This document shows positions 8,221-16,837 of a DNA stretch of 64,000 nt, one piece after another. Below the pieces are notes generated by a model. The model worked only from the letters and a program-made list of their open reading frames with translations. It had not been told where the DNA came from and ran no database searches. How positions within the stretch are numbered: the stretch's first letter is position 1; each line of letters starts with the position of its first letter. Location of the stretch: positions 1,240,001-1,304,000 of the forward strand of contig NZ_CP119766.1 in assembly GCF_030378165.1 (NCBI RefSeq), written 5' to 3'. The DNA comes from Flavobacterium panacagri (lineage in GTDB: Bacteria; Bacteroidota; Bacteroidia; Flavobacteriales; Flavobacteriaceae). The position numbers and the translations under genes are program-made.

Positions 8221-9360
8221 TTACTTTATCTTTTCAAAAACCACAGCTGTATTACACCCTCCAAACCCAGAAGCTGTTTTCAAAAAATACTTAATATTCG
8301 CCTCTTCATTTTTCTCAATAACATTTACGGTTTCACTAACCCCAATTTCATCAAAACCTTTTGATTCAAAAAGTGTGTTTTGATTGGCAGATTCTATCGC
8401 AATTACGGTTTCCAATAATCCTGAAGCGCCTAAAGTATGACCGTAAAATCCTTTTAAACTATTTACAGGAACATTTTGTAAACCTAAACGATTTAAAGCA
8501 ATCGCTTCCATTTCGTCGTTATAAGGTGTTGCCGTTCCATGAGCTGAAATATAATCTAATTTATCAGTTCCAATTTGGGCTTCTTTCAAAGCATTTTGAA
8601 TACTTATAAACAAACCTTCGCCTGTTCTTGATGGCCCAGAAATATGATTCGCATCGTTTATTGAACTGTCGCCAATTACTTTTATTTTGGCGTTTTTGGC
8701 TTCCGCCGAAACTAAAACGGCTGCTGTTGCTTCGCCTAAACTTACTCCAGTTCTGTTTTTAGAATACGGTTTACAAGGCAGTTCACTCATCGCTTGAAAG
8801 GCATTAAATCCAGACAAAACAAATTCTGAAACTTCGTCGCCGGCTACAACAAAAACTTTGTCGTACAATTCAGACTGAATCATTCTTTTAGCAATTGAAA
8901 CTGCTAAAATTCCAGAAACACAAGCATTTGAAACTACAATGGGCTGTGTTTGAAATTTGAAGAAATCGGAAACATTTTTTGCCAAAACATCTAAGTGTGC
9001 GTTGTTGAAACTTTCTTCAGAGTCATCTGCTAAAGCCGAAACATTTCCTTTTGTGGTAGAAAGTATAAAAGCCGTTTTTGAATTTAATTCAATTCCTGAG
9101 TTTTTGATAATTGGTTCTAAAGCCAAAATCATCATTTTCTCTAAACGGGAATATTTGGTTTCAGTACTGATTTTTGCAAAAGCACTGTTTATTTTTTCAT
9201 CAGGAATAATAGAAGCATAAAATGAATTGGGCATTAAAGAAATGTCACTATGAAGTTGAATGCCGGAATCGCCGCGAAGAATCGCCTCAACATTTGATTC
9301 AACATCAAAACCTAAAGGTGTGATGCAATTGGTTTCTGTAATGTATATTTCTCTTAACAT
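8221..9360 (-). CDS. Beta-ketoacyl-ACP synthase
   Basis: The 379-residue ketosynthase keeps all catalytic parts: VSNACVSGILAVS (Cys near residue 147), SAHGTATPYNDEM (His) and LKGFYGHTLGASGLLE (Lys and His). It begins LREIYITETNCITPLGF, a divergent N-terminus compared with FabF. It is one of three active ketosynthases in the locus, and specialised roles such as starter condensation or resorcinol precursor formation are possible. The gene upstream on the same strand is a thioesterase, separated by a 139-bp gap filled by a long inverted repeat. Confidence 0.9.
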   Translation of the reverse strand: MLREIYITETNCITPLGFDVESNVEAILRGDSGIQLHSDISLMPNSFYASIIPDEKINSAFAKISTETKYSRLEKMMILALEPIIKNSGIELNSKTAFILSTTKGNVSALADDSEESFNNAHLDVLAKNVSDFFKFQTQPIVVSNACVSGILAVSIAKRMIQSELYDKVFVVAGDEVSEFVLSGFNAFQAMSELPCKPYSKNRTGVSLGEATAAVLVSAEAKNAKIKVIGDSSINDANHISGPSRTGEGLFISIQNALKEAQIGTDKLDYISAHGTATPYNDEMEAIALNRLGLQNVPVNSLKGFYGHTLGASGLLETVIAIESANQNTLFESKGFDEIGVSETVNVIEKNEEANIKYFLKTASGFGGCNTAVVFEKIK

Positions 9361-9379
9361 TTTATGATTCTTGATTTCT

Positions 9380-9491
9380 CCTGCAAGGTTTCCAAAACCT
9401 TGTAGGTGTTTTTATTTTAAGCTTTGTCTGAAAAAAGGTTTTTTCGTAGATTTTATTTTATATACCTACAAGGTTTTGGAAACCTTGCAGG
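9380..9491. repeat. Perfect 28-bp inverted repeat with 56-bp spacer (MITE/REP-like)
   Basis: Arms at 9380-9407 and 9464-9491 are exact reverse complements (left arm starts cctgcaaggtttccaaaacc). Each arm is itself nearly palindromic around aaggtttccaaaacctt. The element fills almost the whole gap between the thioesterase stop and the ketosynthase start. No coding capacity is present. It has the look of a mobile or folded intergenic repeat. Confidence 0.85.
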
Positions 9492-9499
9492 AACGAAAC

Positions 9500-9949
9500 T
9501 TACTTCAACAACCCAACTTTTCGTTTCCATTCCTCATAAAAAGGAGGATTTGTCAGCATTAAATTACCTGCTGCATCTAAAAAAACCTGAGTTGTCTCTC
9601 CTGTGCACGCCACTTCTCCTTTATCATCAATAATTTTAAAACGATAAATCATTTTGGCTGCTGGTGTATCAACAACAGTCGTTTCGATTGTGACCACATC
9701 GCCGTAACGCAATGACAATTTATGTTCGCAGGTCGATTTTACAATTGGTGTTGTATAACCTGTTTTTGCAATATCCAGATAAGTAAGACCATGTTCGCGT
9801 CCAAAAGCCTCACGTCCATCTTCGAAATAGGTAATATAATTGCCATGCCAAACGATTCCAAGCGGATCAGTTTCGTTAAAACGAATTCTGATTTCGTGGG
9901 AAACGGTTAGGTTCGTGGCTTCTTTAAACTGCTCTTTTCTTTTGATCAT
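9500..9949 (-). CDS. Acyl-CoA/acyl-ACP thioesterase (4HBT hotdog family)
   Basis: The 149-residue protein has RFNETDPLGIVWHGNYITYFEDGREAF near residues 22-49, the DxxGxxxHxxY signature of YbgC/FadM-type thioesterases with the catalytic Asp. It would release the finished polyene or an intermediate from its carrier. Its start overlaps the ABC permease end by 26 bp, so translation is coupled. Confidence 0.88.
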   Translation of the reverse strand: MIKRKEQFKEATNLTVSHEIRIRFNETDPLGIVWHGNYITYFEDGREAFGREHGLTYLDIAKTGYTTPIVKSTCEHKLSLRYGDVVTIETTVVDTPAAKMIYRFKIIDDKGEVACTGETTQVFLDAAGNLMLTNPPFYEEWKRKVGLLK

Positions 9950-11204
9950 AAAATAATGCGATGGCTGATGTGAGAATGAAAAACAAAAAGGATAAACTTA
10001 TTTCTGGAATAATTTCTAACAATGAAACGTTACGCAACAAAACGTCATAAAAAGCTTCTAATCCCCAGTTCATTGGAGACGATTTGGCAATGATTTGCAT
10101 GATGCTTGGCATGGCAAAAACAGGAACCCAAATACCGCCGATTGCAGCTAAAATAATTACGCTAGTTGCACCAAAAGGAGCCGATTGTTCCTGTGTACTC
10201 GCAATTGTTCCTAGTAAAATTCCAAATCCTATTGCAGCAAAACCTGAAAATAAGGCAACGACACTCATTAAAAATAAATGGCCTTCGATATTTAATGATG
10301 GCAATCCGATTGATGGAAATAAAAATACGGCAACGGCAACCATCATATAAAACTGAATCATACAAATGACAGAGTAGGTAATGGTTTTCCCGATAATTAC
10401 CACTAAATTAGAAACAGGATTAGTTCTTAATCGAACAAAAGTTCCCTGCGATTTTTCTTTTACAATATTGATCGATAGCGGAATTACAATAAAAAATATA
10501 GCAAAAAGCGTCCAGGCTGGAACGTTATGCTGCACTGAATTTGGACGGACTTCTTTGTTATTAATCGTTGGAATTATTTCTTTAAAAGTAATGAAACTTT
10601 TCTGTTCAAAATCGGTTGTGCCTTCGCCAAGCTGATTTTGAAAAGTAGTGTAAATGGATTTAGTTTCTATCTGCGAAATCATTTTGTCAATAGAACTCAT
10701 GACCGCATTTTTGAAACTCATCTGCACCGCAGGATCAAAATATAGTTTTACTTCTTTTTCTTTTATTATTCGTTTAGGTTCGGTTGCAGTACTGTCTGTC
10801 AAACCTAAACTGCTGACAATTTTTTCTACATTCTGATCTACTTTGGCCTGTAAATCTGTACTTAAATCTTTTGGAATTATAATAGCCAATTGAAATTTTC
10901 CTCTGTGGACATTTTCTCTGGCAACATCTTCTGTAACAGCTTTGTTGTCGATTTGCGTGACAACGCTGAACAAATTACTTTTCTCTAAATTCTCAAAAAC
11001 GGTTTTTGAAACAGAACCTTTATCGTTATCAACCAATAAAATCGGAATTTTAGAATCGCTTACCGTTTTAAAAGTGCTGTCCTGAATTAAAGTCACAGTA
11101 ATAACCAAAACCAAAGGCATTATAAACAGAATAATCAAACCGCCCAAATCACGTTTAAGCAGTAAAAATTCTTTCACAACCGACATCCAAATTTTATATA
11201 GCAT
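9924..11204 (-). CDS. ABC-2 type transporter permease
   Basis: The 426-residue protein has an N-terminal membrane segment (LIILFIMPLVLVITVTLI), a roughly 200-residue extracytoplasmic domain (VDNDKGSVSKTVFENL and following) and five C-terminal membrane segments (including WTLFAIFFIVIPLSINIV and GFAAIGFGILLGTIAS). This is the YhgE/DrrB/YhhJ architecture. With the ATPase overlapping by 11 bp it forms an exporter. Many aryl polyene loci use an MMPL exporter; none is seen in this window, so this ABC pair may move pigment or precursor across the inner membrane. Confidence 0.9.
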   Translation of the reverse strand: MLYKIWMSVVKEFLLLKRDLGGLIILFIMPLVLVITVTLIQDSTFKTVSDSKIPILLVDNDKGSVSKTVFENLEKSNLFSVVTQIDNKAVTEDVARENVHRGKFQLAIIIPKDLSTDLQAKVDQNVEKIVSSLGLTDSTATEPKRIIKEKEVKLYFDPAVQMSFKNAVMSSIDKMISQIETKSIYTTFQNQLGEGTTDFEQKSFITFKEIIPTINNKEVRPNSVQHNVPAWTLFAIFFIVIPLSINIVKEKSQGTFVRLRTNPVSNLVVIIGKTITYSVICMIQFYMMVAVAVFLFPSIGLPSLNIEGHLFLMSVVALFSGFAAIGFGILLGTIASTQEQSAPFGATSVIILAAIGGIWVPVFAMPSIMQIIAKSSPMNWGLEAFYDVLLRNVSLLEIIPEISLSFLFFILTSAIALFYDQKKRAV

Positions 11205-11946
11205 CTCTCAAAGCTTTACCGGTTAATGATATAAAAACATCTTCAAGATTTCGCGCATCTTCAACAGAATTAATTAAACTTGAAGGTGTTCCTTTGGTAA
11301 AAATCTGTCCTTGATCGATGATGGCAATATTACTGCAGAAATCTTCGGCTTCAGCCAAATGATGCGAAGTATAAATAATGGTTGTTCCGTTTTGGTTCAA
11401 AACTTTTAGATAATCAATGATCGCATTTTTAGACTGAACGTCAACACCTACGGTTGGTTCATCTAAAAACAAAACTTTTGGATTATGCAGGATTCCAGCA
11501 ATCAGGTTAACACGGCGTTTCATTCCGCCAGAAAAAGTCTGTACTTGTTTATCGGCAAATTTTAAAAGACCCAAAAGATCTAAAGTTTCAATTACTTTAT
11601 CTTTTAAATCATTTCCTTTTAAACCGTACATACTTCCAAAATACAGCAGGTTTTCTCTGGCTGTAAGAGTAGGGTATAAGGCATATTCCTGAGGAACAAC
11701 GCCAATAATTTTTTTAATTTTTGAGGAATGATGCTGATAGTCTAAACCATCAATGGTAAAATGTCCAGCAGTTGGTTTTATCAATCCGCAAAGCATCGAA
11801 ATTAAAGTTGTTTTTCCGGCACCGTTTGGGCCAAGCAACCCAAAAATCTGTCCTTCGTTTATATCCAGCGAAACGTTGTTCAAAGAATACATTTCTGCAT
11901 TTTTGTACTTTTTCGAAAGGGATTCTATTTTAATTATAGACTGCAA
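11194..11946 (-). CDS. ABC transporter ATP-binding protein
   Basis: The 250-residue ATPase has Walker A GLLGPNGAGKTTLI (residues 36-49), Q-loop VVPQEYALYPTLT, signature FSGGMKRRV, Walker B VLFLDEPTVGVD and H-loop YTSHHLAEAE. The start is TTG at 11946: an in-frame stop lies just upstream and the first ATG (residue 19) would remove the first beta strand IIKIESLSKKY. It couples ATP hydrolysis to export by the adjacent permease. Confidence 0.92.
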   Translation of the reverse strand: MQSIIKIESLSKKYKNAEMYSLNNVSLDINEGQIFGLLGPNGAGKTTLISMLCGLIKPTAGHFTIDGLDYQHHSSKIKKIIGVVPQEYALYPTLTARENLLYFGSMYGLKGNDLKDKVIETLDLLGLLKFADKQVQTFSGGMKRRVNLIAGILHNPKVLFLDEPTVGVDVQSKNAIIDYLKVLNQNGTTIIYTSHHLAEAEDFCSNIAIIDQGQIFTKGTPSSLINSVEDARNLEDVFISLTGKALRDAI

Positions 11947-11955
11947 AATATATTT

Positions 11956-12954
11956 TTAGCTGATCGCTTTTTTTAGTTTTTTGAAAAAGATTTCTTCTCT
12001 GTTCGCAATGTCCAGAAGCTCATCGGCAATGGTATTGTAAGCATCTTCTTTGGCACTTCTATTTTTGTAAATTCTAGAAGCTTCAACAGCAAAATCACGC
12101 CATGAATCGCCAATTTTTGTCATTTCTTTAGAAAGTTCTTTTAACTCGTCATTACTTAAAATAACCGAAGCTTCCTGTAAAAATGCCGCATAAATAAAAC
12201 GGAAACCTCCGCCTCCAGTTCCAATTTCTTCCTGCATACGAACCATTTGCGCCAGATAATGATTGGCTTTTTTGGTTCCGTGTTTTATCGGCCATTTTCT
12301 AATTTGCTTGGATACAAATTTGATACCGCGAACACCTACAATTGGCATTGGCGCCAACATATCTCTGCACGTATTTTTGATTCCTTTAATGATAGCAGAT
12401 TTTAAATCAACGTTTTGTGGAATCTGAATTGGATAATACATTTGACCGCGCGGTGCAAAAGCTCCTTTGGCAAAACGAACTTTATCCAGTTCTTCGTGAG
12501 TTAAAGTGGTTACGGTTTCCATTACAGGATCGCTTACTAAATAATCCTTTTCGGTTTTGCCGTAAACGACTAAATTGTGTGCGTTGAAATGAAAACGATA
12601 TTCATCTGGGAAATAACTTAAATTGTAAACCCCAACCTGTAATCCAGTTGGAATATTATTTTTTAGATTTTCATCTAATGCTTTGTTGGCATTGGATACC
12701 GATGAAAATTTTTGTCTTTTTATTTTTAAATTTAAACGAGTGGCAACTTTATTAAAGATTTGTCCAGGCAAAGTTCTGTAACTGATTGCCGGTGCATAAT
12801 TCACTTTGATAAAAGGCAGATATACAAAAAATAATCCTGAGCCAATACCAAAAACCATCGGTTCGCTGATGTTTAGTCCGCTGTTTTTTAGCAGATTCGA
12901 CGCTACTCCATTCTCGCAATGAGCAGACTGATGATGTGTGAAAGTTAATTCCAT
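11956..12954 (-). CDS. BtrH N-terminal domain protein (candidate acyltransferase/amidase-like)
   Basis: The 332-residue protein starts with HHQSAHCENGVASNLLKNSG, the BtrH_N signature with a likely nucleophilic Cys at residue 13, followed by GIGSGLFFVYLPF and HFNAHNLVVYGKTEKDYLVSDPV, which supplies a His and Asp. The C-terminal half is helical (DUF4872-like). BtrH-type proteins transfer an acyl group from an ACP to an acceptor in butirosin biosynthesis. Here the protein could join the polyene acyl chain to the dialkylresorcinol. It is tightly packed between its neighbours (0 and 9 bp). Confidence 0.78.
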   Translation of the reverse strand: MELTFTHHQSAHCENGVASNLLKNSGLNISEPMVFGIGSGLFFVYLPFIKVNYAPAISYRTLPGQIFNKVATRLNLKIKRQKFSSVSNANKALDENLKNNIPTGLQVGVYNLSYFPDEYRFHFNAHNLVVYGKTEKDYLVSDPVMETVTTLTHEELDKVRFAKGAFAPRGQMYYPIQIPQNVDLKSAIIKGIKNTCRDMLAPMPIVGVRGIKFVSKQIRKWPIKHGTKKANHYLAQMVRMQEEIGTGGGGFRFIYAAFLQEASVILSNDELKELSKEMTKIGDSWRDFAVEASRIYKNRSAKEDAYNTIADELLDIANREEIFFKKLKKAIS

Positions 12955-13359
12955 TTATTTGGTAATGCTGTTTTTTAATTCTTCAATTGATACTTCAAAA
13001 GTATCGGCATATTTCTTTAAAATCTTATCATTTAGTTTTGCAAAAACACTCGGTTTAAAATGTCTTTTTACACGCCATTTCCAAAATCCTACATAACTGG
13101 ATAAAATAGTAAGATCCATTTTATTGACTTCCATAAAATACACAATCGGACTTGCTTCGCCATTTAGAACCTGTTGTTTGGCATCGGCAATACGTTCGTT
13201 TATTTCATCGATCGAATTCGAAAGTGCGATTGTTTTTGGTTCCCAGCCTGTACTCAATGTTGTGGTGTAATTTCCATTTTCATCTGTTGCATACAAAAGC
13301 TCTTTAACGTTGTTTTTCGTTAAGTTGCTGGTATCTTGTGGTACGTTGTCTTTTTCCAT
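12955..13359 (-). CDS. Conserved hypothetical protein of the pigment locus
   Basis: The 134-residue soluble protein has no signal peptide. It is helical and charged, with DEINERIADAKQQVLNGEASPIVYFMEVNKMDLTIL, then SSYVGFWKWRVKRHFKP and LNDKILKKYADTFEVSIEELK. I do not recognise a domain. The stop codon is directly followed by the ATG of the BtrH-like gene, suggesting a partner role. The middle stretch (SPIVYFMEVNKMDLTILSSYVGFWKWRVKRH) may contact the membrane or a lipid substrate. Confidence 0.75.
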   Translation of the reverse strand: MEKDNVPQDTSNLTKNNVKELLYATDENGNYTTTLSTGWEPKTIALSNSIDEINERIADAKQQVLNGEASPIVYFMEVNKMDLTILSSYVGFWKWRVKRHFKPSVFAKLNDKILKKYADTFEVSIEELKNSITK

Positions 13360-13368
13360 AGTGCTAAT

Positions 13369-13689
13369 TTAATTCATTAGAAACATACAGACCGAAACTA
13401 TACATAAACTAATTATTAAAAATCCAAGATTGGCGAAAGCCAAGGTTCGCTTTTTCTTTATGAATAAATAAATCATTTCTATTAGTAATCCCAAATAAAA
13501 CATTTGGGTTATCAAAAATATCAGGACAAAAAATCCTAAACCGCCGTCAACATGTCTGTGTCCGGTTTCGTCGCAATATTTATGAGGGTCGTAAGTAAAA
13601 TGCCAAAACAAGAAAACCAACCCAAGCAAAAGAACCAGAATTCCGATTCGGATTACGAGATGTAGAATGATTTTCTTTGAATTACCCAA
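13369..13689 (-). CDS. Small membrane protein of the pigment locus
   Basis: The 106-residue protein has three hydrophobic segments: IGILVLLLGLVFLFWHF, LGFFVLIFLITQMFYLGLLIEMIY and LGFLIISLCIVSVCMFL. A histidine-rich loop lies between the first two (DPHKYCDETGHRHVDGG). The start is TTG at 13689, overlapping the stop of the dehydratase by 8 bp; the next in-frame ATG would fall inside the second segment. No family is recognised. Position suggests a membrane component of assembly or export. Confidence 0.68.
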   Translation of the reverse strand: MGNSKKIILHLVIRIGILVLLLGLVFLFWHFTYDPHKYCDETGHRHVDGGLGFFVLIFLITQMFYLGLLIEMIYLFIKKKRTLAFANLGFLIISLCIVSVCMFLMN

Positions 13690-14149
13690 CCGAGACTGTT
13701 TTTTGAATGAACAAGTTAATTTCGCATTCTAAGAGTATCTGGTTTTCGACTGAACTTTGACAGTTCATCGTGCATAAAGTGTAATCGTCGCCAGCGAATT
13801 TTGAAACTAATTCTGCTTTGGTAATTATAGTATCGCCGACTTTTGGCAGCGAATGAATTTTTACATTTTTTAAGGCACTTATAAATCCAATTACATTTAC
13901 GTTCTCATTTTCTATTCCGTCTTCGTCAAAAAAGTATTTTTTTCCAACAATAGACGAACAAGTTTGCGCCGTATTTTCGATTAACCCCGCTTCGTTAAAA
14001 ACATTATTCTGTACAAAAATATTGTCTTCTTTAATCAAAAAGATGGTTTCTACGAAGTTGGCATCAATATCCAAAATTAAATCCACCATAAGCATCGGTG
14101 CTCGGTGCGGTAAATAATTTTGTATATCAACTCCAGTTTTCAAAATCAT
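13682..14149 (-). CDS. ApeP/FabZ-like 3-hydroxyacyl-ACP dehydratase
   Basis: The 155-residue hotdog protein has NYLPHRAPMLMVDLILD at residues 12-28, as in FabZ and ApeP, and FNEAGLIENTAQTCSS, where the glutamate of ENTAQ matches the FabZ catalytic acid. It would form the conjugated double bonds of the polyene. It is a paralogue of the adjacent dehydratase (ENLLPQKFPFVMVDSM, FLEAGLIEHMAQSVA), with a 3-bp gap. Confidence 0.85.
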   Translation of the reverse strand: MILKTGVDIQNYLPHRAPMLMVDLILDIDANFVETIFLIKEDNIFVQNNVFNEAGLIENTAQTCSSIVGKKYFFDEDGIENENVNVIGFISALKNVKIHSLPKVGDTIITKAELVSKFAGDDYTLCTMNCQSSVENQILLECEINLFIQKTVSVG

Positions 14150-14152
14150 ATA

Positions 14153-14584
14153 TTATTTGGCTAAAACGGTTTTCATTTGTCCGTTTGCAATTTCTTCATT
14201 ATTTAATGTTGTTACAATATTTACTAGAGTTATTCCAGCAAATTCCTGTAAAATAGTTACTTCAGACTGAATATTGTCGTTTAATCCTGGCAGTTTTTTA
14301 ATTTCAATTTCTTTAATAGAACCAATATAACCCGTTGGAGCAATTTCGTTTTTCAAAAAATATTGATAACCAGTATGCAATGCCACAGATTGCGCCATGT
14401 GCTCGATTAAACCAGCTTCTAGAAAAATATCGTTGTTTACGAAAATGTTATCCTGCTGAATTTTTAAACCAGAAACCAAAGAAGTCTCGGTATAAGAATG
14501 CATGGAATCGACCATCACAAAAGGGAACTTTTGTGGTAGTAAATTTTCTACCATTTCTTTTTCTAAAAGAGCCATCGTTTCCAT
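14153..14584 (-). CDS. ApeP/FabZ-like dehydratase paralogue
   Basis: The 143-residue hotdog protein reads ENLLPQKFPFVMVDSM in place of LPHRxPxLxVD, with Gln where FabZ-type proteins often have His, and FLEAGLIEHMAQSVALHTG for the acidic helix. Since its paralogue has both motifs intact, the two may form a heterodimer with one altered site. Its ATG overlaps the darB stop by 1 bp (TAATG), so translation is coupled. Another possible reading is a start at the fourth codon (MALLEKEM). Confidence 0.82.
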   Translation of the reverse strand: METMALLEKEMVENLLPQKFPFVMVDSMHSYTETSLVSGLKIQQDNIFVNNDIFLEAGLIEHMAQSVALHTGYQYFLKNEIAPTGYIGSIKEIEIKKLPGLNDNIQSEVTILQEFAGITLVNIVTTLNNEEIANGQMKTVLAK

Positions 14585-15717
14585 TAGCAGACAGTTAAAT
14601 AGGCATAAGCAAAAGAAAATCTTCCACTTTCTGGTACCGATAAAAGGATATGATCACCTTTTTTCAATTTATCTGAATTCATCAACTCTTCTAAAGCCAA
14701 ATAAATAGAAGCAGAACCAACATTTCCTACTCTAGAAAGATTCATGAACCATTTTTCGTCACTCATTCCAATTCCTTTTTCTTGTAATCCTTTCTTTAAT
14801 CCTTCCACAAAGAAATTAGAAGAAACGTGAGGAATGAAATAATTAACATCTTCAGATTTGATGCTGTTTTTATCCATTGCGTCTTTCATGCTTTCTGCAC
14901 CTTTTGACAGGATAAATTCATCTAATAATTTTACATCTTGTTTAATGGAGAAAACAGATTCGTTCAACCATTGTTCTGGCGCATAATCGCTCCAGGCTTT
15001 GATTTCTCCGTTTTCCAATTTATCTCCACCGGCATACATGCAAGTCTCTAATTCGTAAGCATACGAAAAAGCTTCCATCCATTCTATTTTTAGGGAGATT
15101 GTGCCTCTTGGTTTATTTTCTAACAAGAAAGCACCAGCACCATCTGAAAGCATCCATCTTAAGAAATCTTTTTTGAACGCAATAATTGGCTGTTCTTCTA
15201 AGTTCTTTAAGTTCTCTGCTTCGTGATTGTATTTTTGAGCATTCAGCCAAGTCGAAACTTTTTCAGAGCCTGTGCAGATTGCATTATTTGAATTTCCAGA
15301 ACGTACGGAAAGAAAACCAAATTTAAGAGAGTTCATTCCCGCACAGCAAACTCCTGTTGAAGAGTTTAATTCTACCGATTTGTTTTTTAGTAAACCATGA
15401 ACCATTGCAGCATGCGAAGGCAGAAAAATATCTGGAGTTGAGGTTCCGCATGAAAGTACTTCTAAATCCTGAGGCGTAAAATTTTCGTCGAATAACGGTA
15501 AAATTGCATTTCGCGTTAATTCGGCATTGCTGTGAGTGCTTTTACCACTTTTGTCAACAGCGTAATATCGGGTTATAATTTTATTATTGCGCAAAATAAT
15601 ACGTCTTGCTTTTGATGCAGTATCGTTGATAAGACCTAAATAGGCTTCCATTTCATCATTAGAAACAGCTTCATTTGGCAAATATTTTGCAGCTTTTGTA
15701 ATATATACTTCAAACAT
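14584..15717 (-). CDS. darB: DarB-like ketosynthase (FabH-type) for dialkylresorcinol formation
   Basis: The 377-residue KAS III-like enzyme has the Cys-His-Asn triad: TGVCCAGMNSL (Cys near residue 123), NYFIPHVSSNFF (His near 300) and SRVGNVGSASIYLALEEL (Asn near 332). In the dialkylresorcinol pathway DarB condenses a beta-ketoacyl thioester with an enoyl or acyl thioester to make a cyclohexanedione, which DarA aromatises. It lies directly downstream of darA (17-bp gap), the usual order, and this pair is the hallmark of the flexirubin locus. Confidence 0.93.
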   Translation of the reverse strand: MFEVYITKAAKYLPNEAVSNDEMEAYLGLINDTASKARRIILRNNKIITRYYAVDKSGKSTHSNAELTRNAILPLFDENFTPQDLEVLSCGTSTPDIFLPSHAAMVHGLLKNKSVELNSSTGVCCAGMNSLKFGFLSVRSGNSNNAICTGSEKVSTWLNAQKYNHEAENLKNLEEQPIIAFKKDFLRWMLSDGAGAFLLENKPRGTISLKIEWMEAFSYAYELETCMYAGGDKLENGEIKAWSDYAPEQWLNESVFSIKQDVKLLDEFILSKGAESMKDAMDKNSIKSEDVNYFIPHVSSNFFVEGLKKGLQEKGIGMSDEKWFMNLSRVGNVGSASIYLALEELMNSDKLKKGDHILLSVPESGRFSFAYAYLTVC

Positions 15718-15734
15718 AATTTAAAAATAGTCTT

Positions 15735-16637
15735 CTAAACTCCTTGATAATATTGAGTTTCTCTTTTTATGGTTTTTAACTTAAAAGGGTAGGAAATCAG
15801 GTGCAATATATACACTATTGGCGAGATTAACCAAATTGCGAGGAATAAATAAACATTAAATACTTTTAGAAGCTTTTTTCGGTTTTTTTGATTTTTATAA
15901 ATGATGTTTGACCATTTATTGAAAATTTTATTGGCTGTTTTATCAACAGTCACTAAATATGAACTTATTTTCACTGCTCCCGCGTTTACTAATTTTGGTT
16001 GTAAATCGGTTAAATTATTCTTGTTAACAGAATCCAGCATGATTTCTCCAAACTGACTTGATTCTTCGATGTCTTTATCTGAAACTCCCGGAAGCGGAAA
16101 AATACCTAAATATTTTTTCTTAACCCCAGAGAACATCCATTCTACAATTGTGATTACGCTGATTAAATTTCCTACACGATCTACCAAAGCTACATTTCCA
16201 ACCAAATTGGCATTTGCTTCTTTTAGTAAAGTTTTAATTTTTTCTTGCGCCATAATCCACATATTTCTGGAACCGCTTACAGTAACAACTGGTGTGTTAT
16301 TTAGAATTTTTTTGGCTTCATCGCTTTTTAAAAAAGAGTTAATTGGAATGGAGGGAGATAAATACCAAACTTGATAATGAAAAAGAATCAAATCAAATTT
16401 TGTATTTAAAATTTCTTCAGGAACAGGTTTTAGTGCTGTTGGAATTTGTAAAAACGATTCAGGAAAGGCATCAAAAAACGAATCCTTATTCCACGGAAAA
16501 GGAAAGGGTTTCTCCAGTTGAATTTCGTGAAAAGTTACATTTATATTCTCGTCGTTTAAAAACGGTTTTGCAATGTTTTGCGCAATCGTTTCTAACTGTC
16601 CTGATTGAGAATAATAAATAACGAGAACATTTTTCAT
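15735..16637 (-). CDS. darA: DarA-like dialkylresorcinol condensing/aromatising enzyme
   Basis: The 300-residue protein has a flavodoxin-like N-terminus (VLVIYYSQSGQLETIAQNIA, residues 4-23), an FMN-binding phosphate loop, and FHYQVWYLSPSIPINSFLK further on. A C-terminal hydrophobic stretch (VYLFLAIWLISPIVYILHLISYPF) suggests membrane attachment. DarA oxidises the DarB product to the resorcinol. A TACTTTTG -7 box at 16664-16671 just upstream suggests that transcription of darA-darB can start here independently. Confidence 0.9.
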   Translation of the reverse strand: MKNVLVIYYSQSGQLETIAQNIAKPFLNDENINVTFHEIQLEKPFPFPWNKDSFFDAFPESFLQIPTALKPVPEEILNTKFDLILFHYQVWYLSPSIPINSFLKSDEAKKILNNTPVVTVSGSRNMWIMAQEKIKTLLKEANANLVGNVALVDRVGNLISVITIVEWMFSGVKKKYLGIFPLPGVSDKDIEESSQFGEIMLDSVNKNNLTDLQPKLVNAGAVKISSYLVTVDKTANKIFNKWSNIIYKNQKNRKKLLKVFNVYLFLAIWLISPIVYILHLISYPFKLKTIKRETQYYQGV

Positions 16638-16663
16638 CTAAGTTTACTTGCTTTGGTTGCGGA

Positions 16664-16671
16664 CAAAAGTA
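16664..16671 (-). promoter_or_regulatory. Predicted -7 element for darA
   Basis: On the minus strand the bases read TACTTTTG, fitting the Bacteroidota TAnnTTTG consensus, 26 bp before the darA ATG. The 200-bp gap between darA and the acyltransferase gene contains no other coding signal. A clear -33 TTG box was not found, so strength is unknown. Confidence 0.45.
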
Positions 16672-16837
16672 AGTAAATTTATTTAAACGAATTTTCTTGT
16701 TTAATTAATCTAAATTTCGGTTTTGCTTTAGAAATTACATTCTTTTAAATTTTTCCATGAGGAACTAAAAAATGATTTAAGAAAAGTCTTTTTTTGATAA
16801 TTATAATTAAGAAAACTTTGAGAATTCGCAGAAAAAA

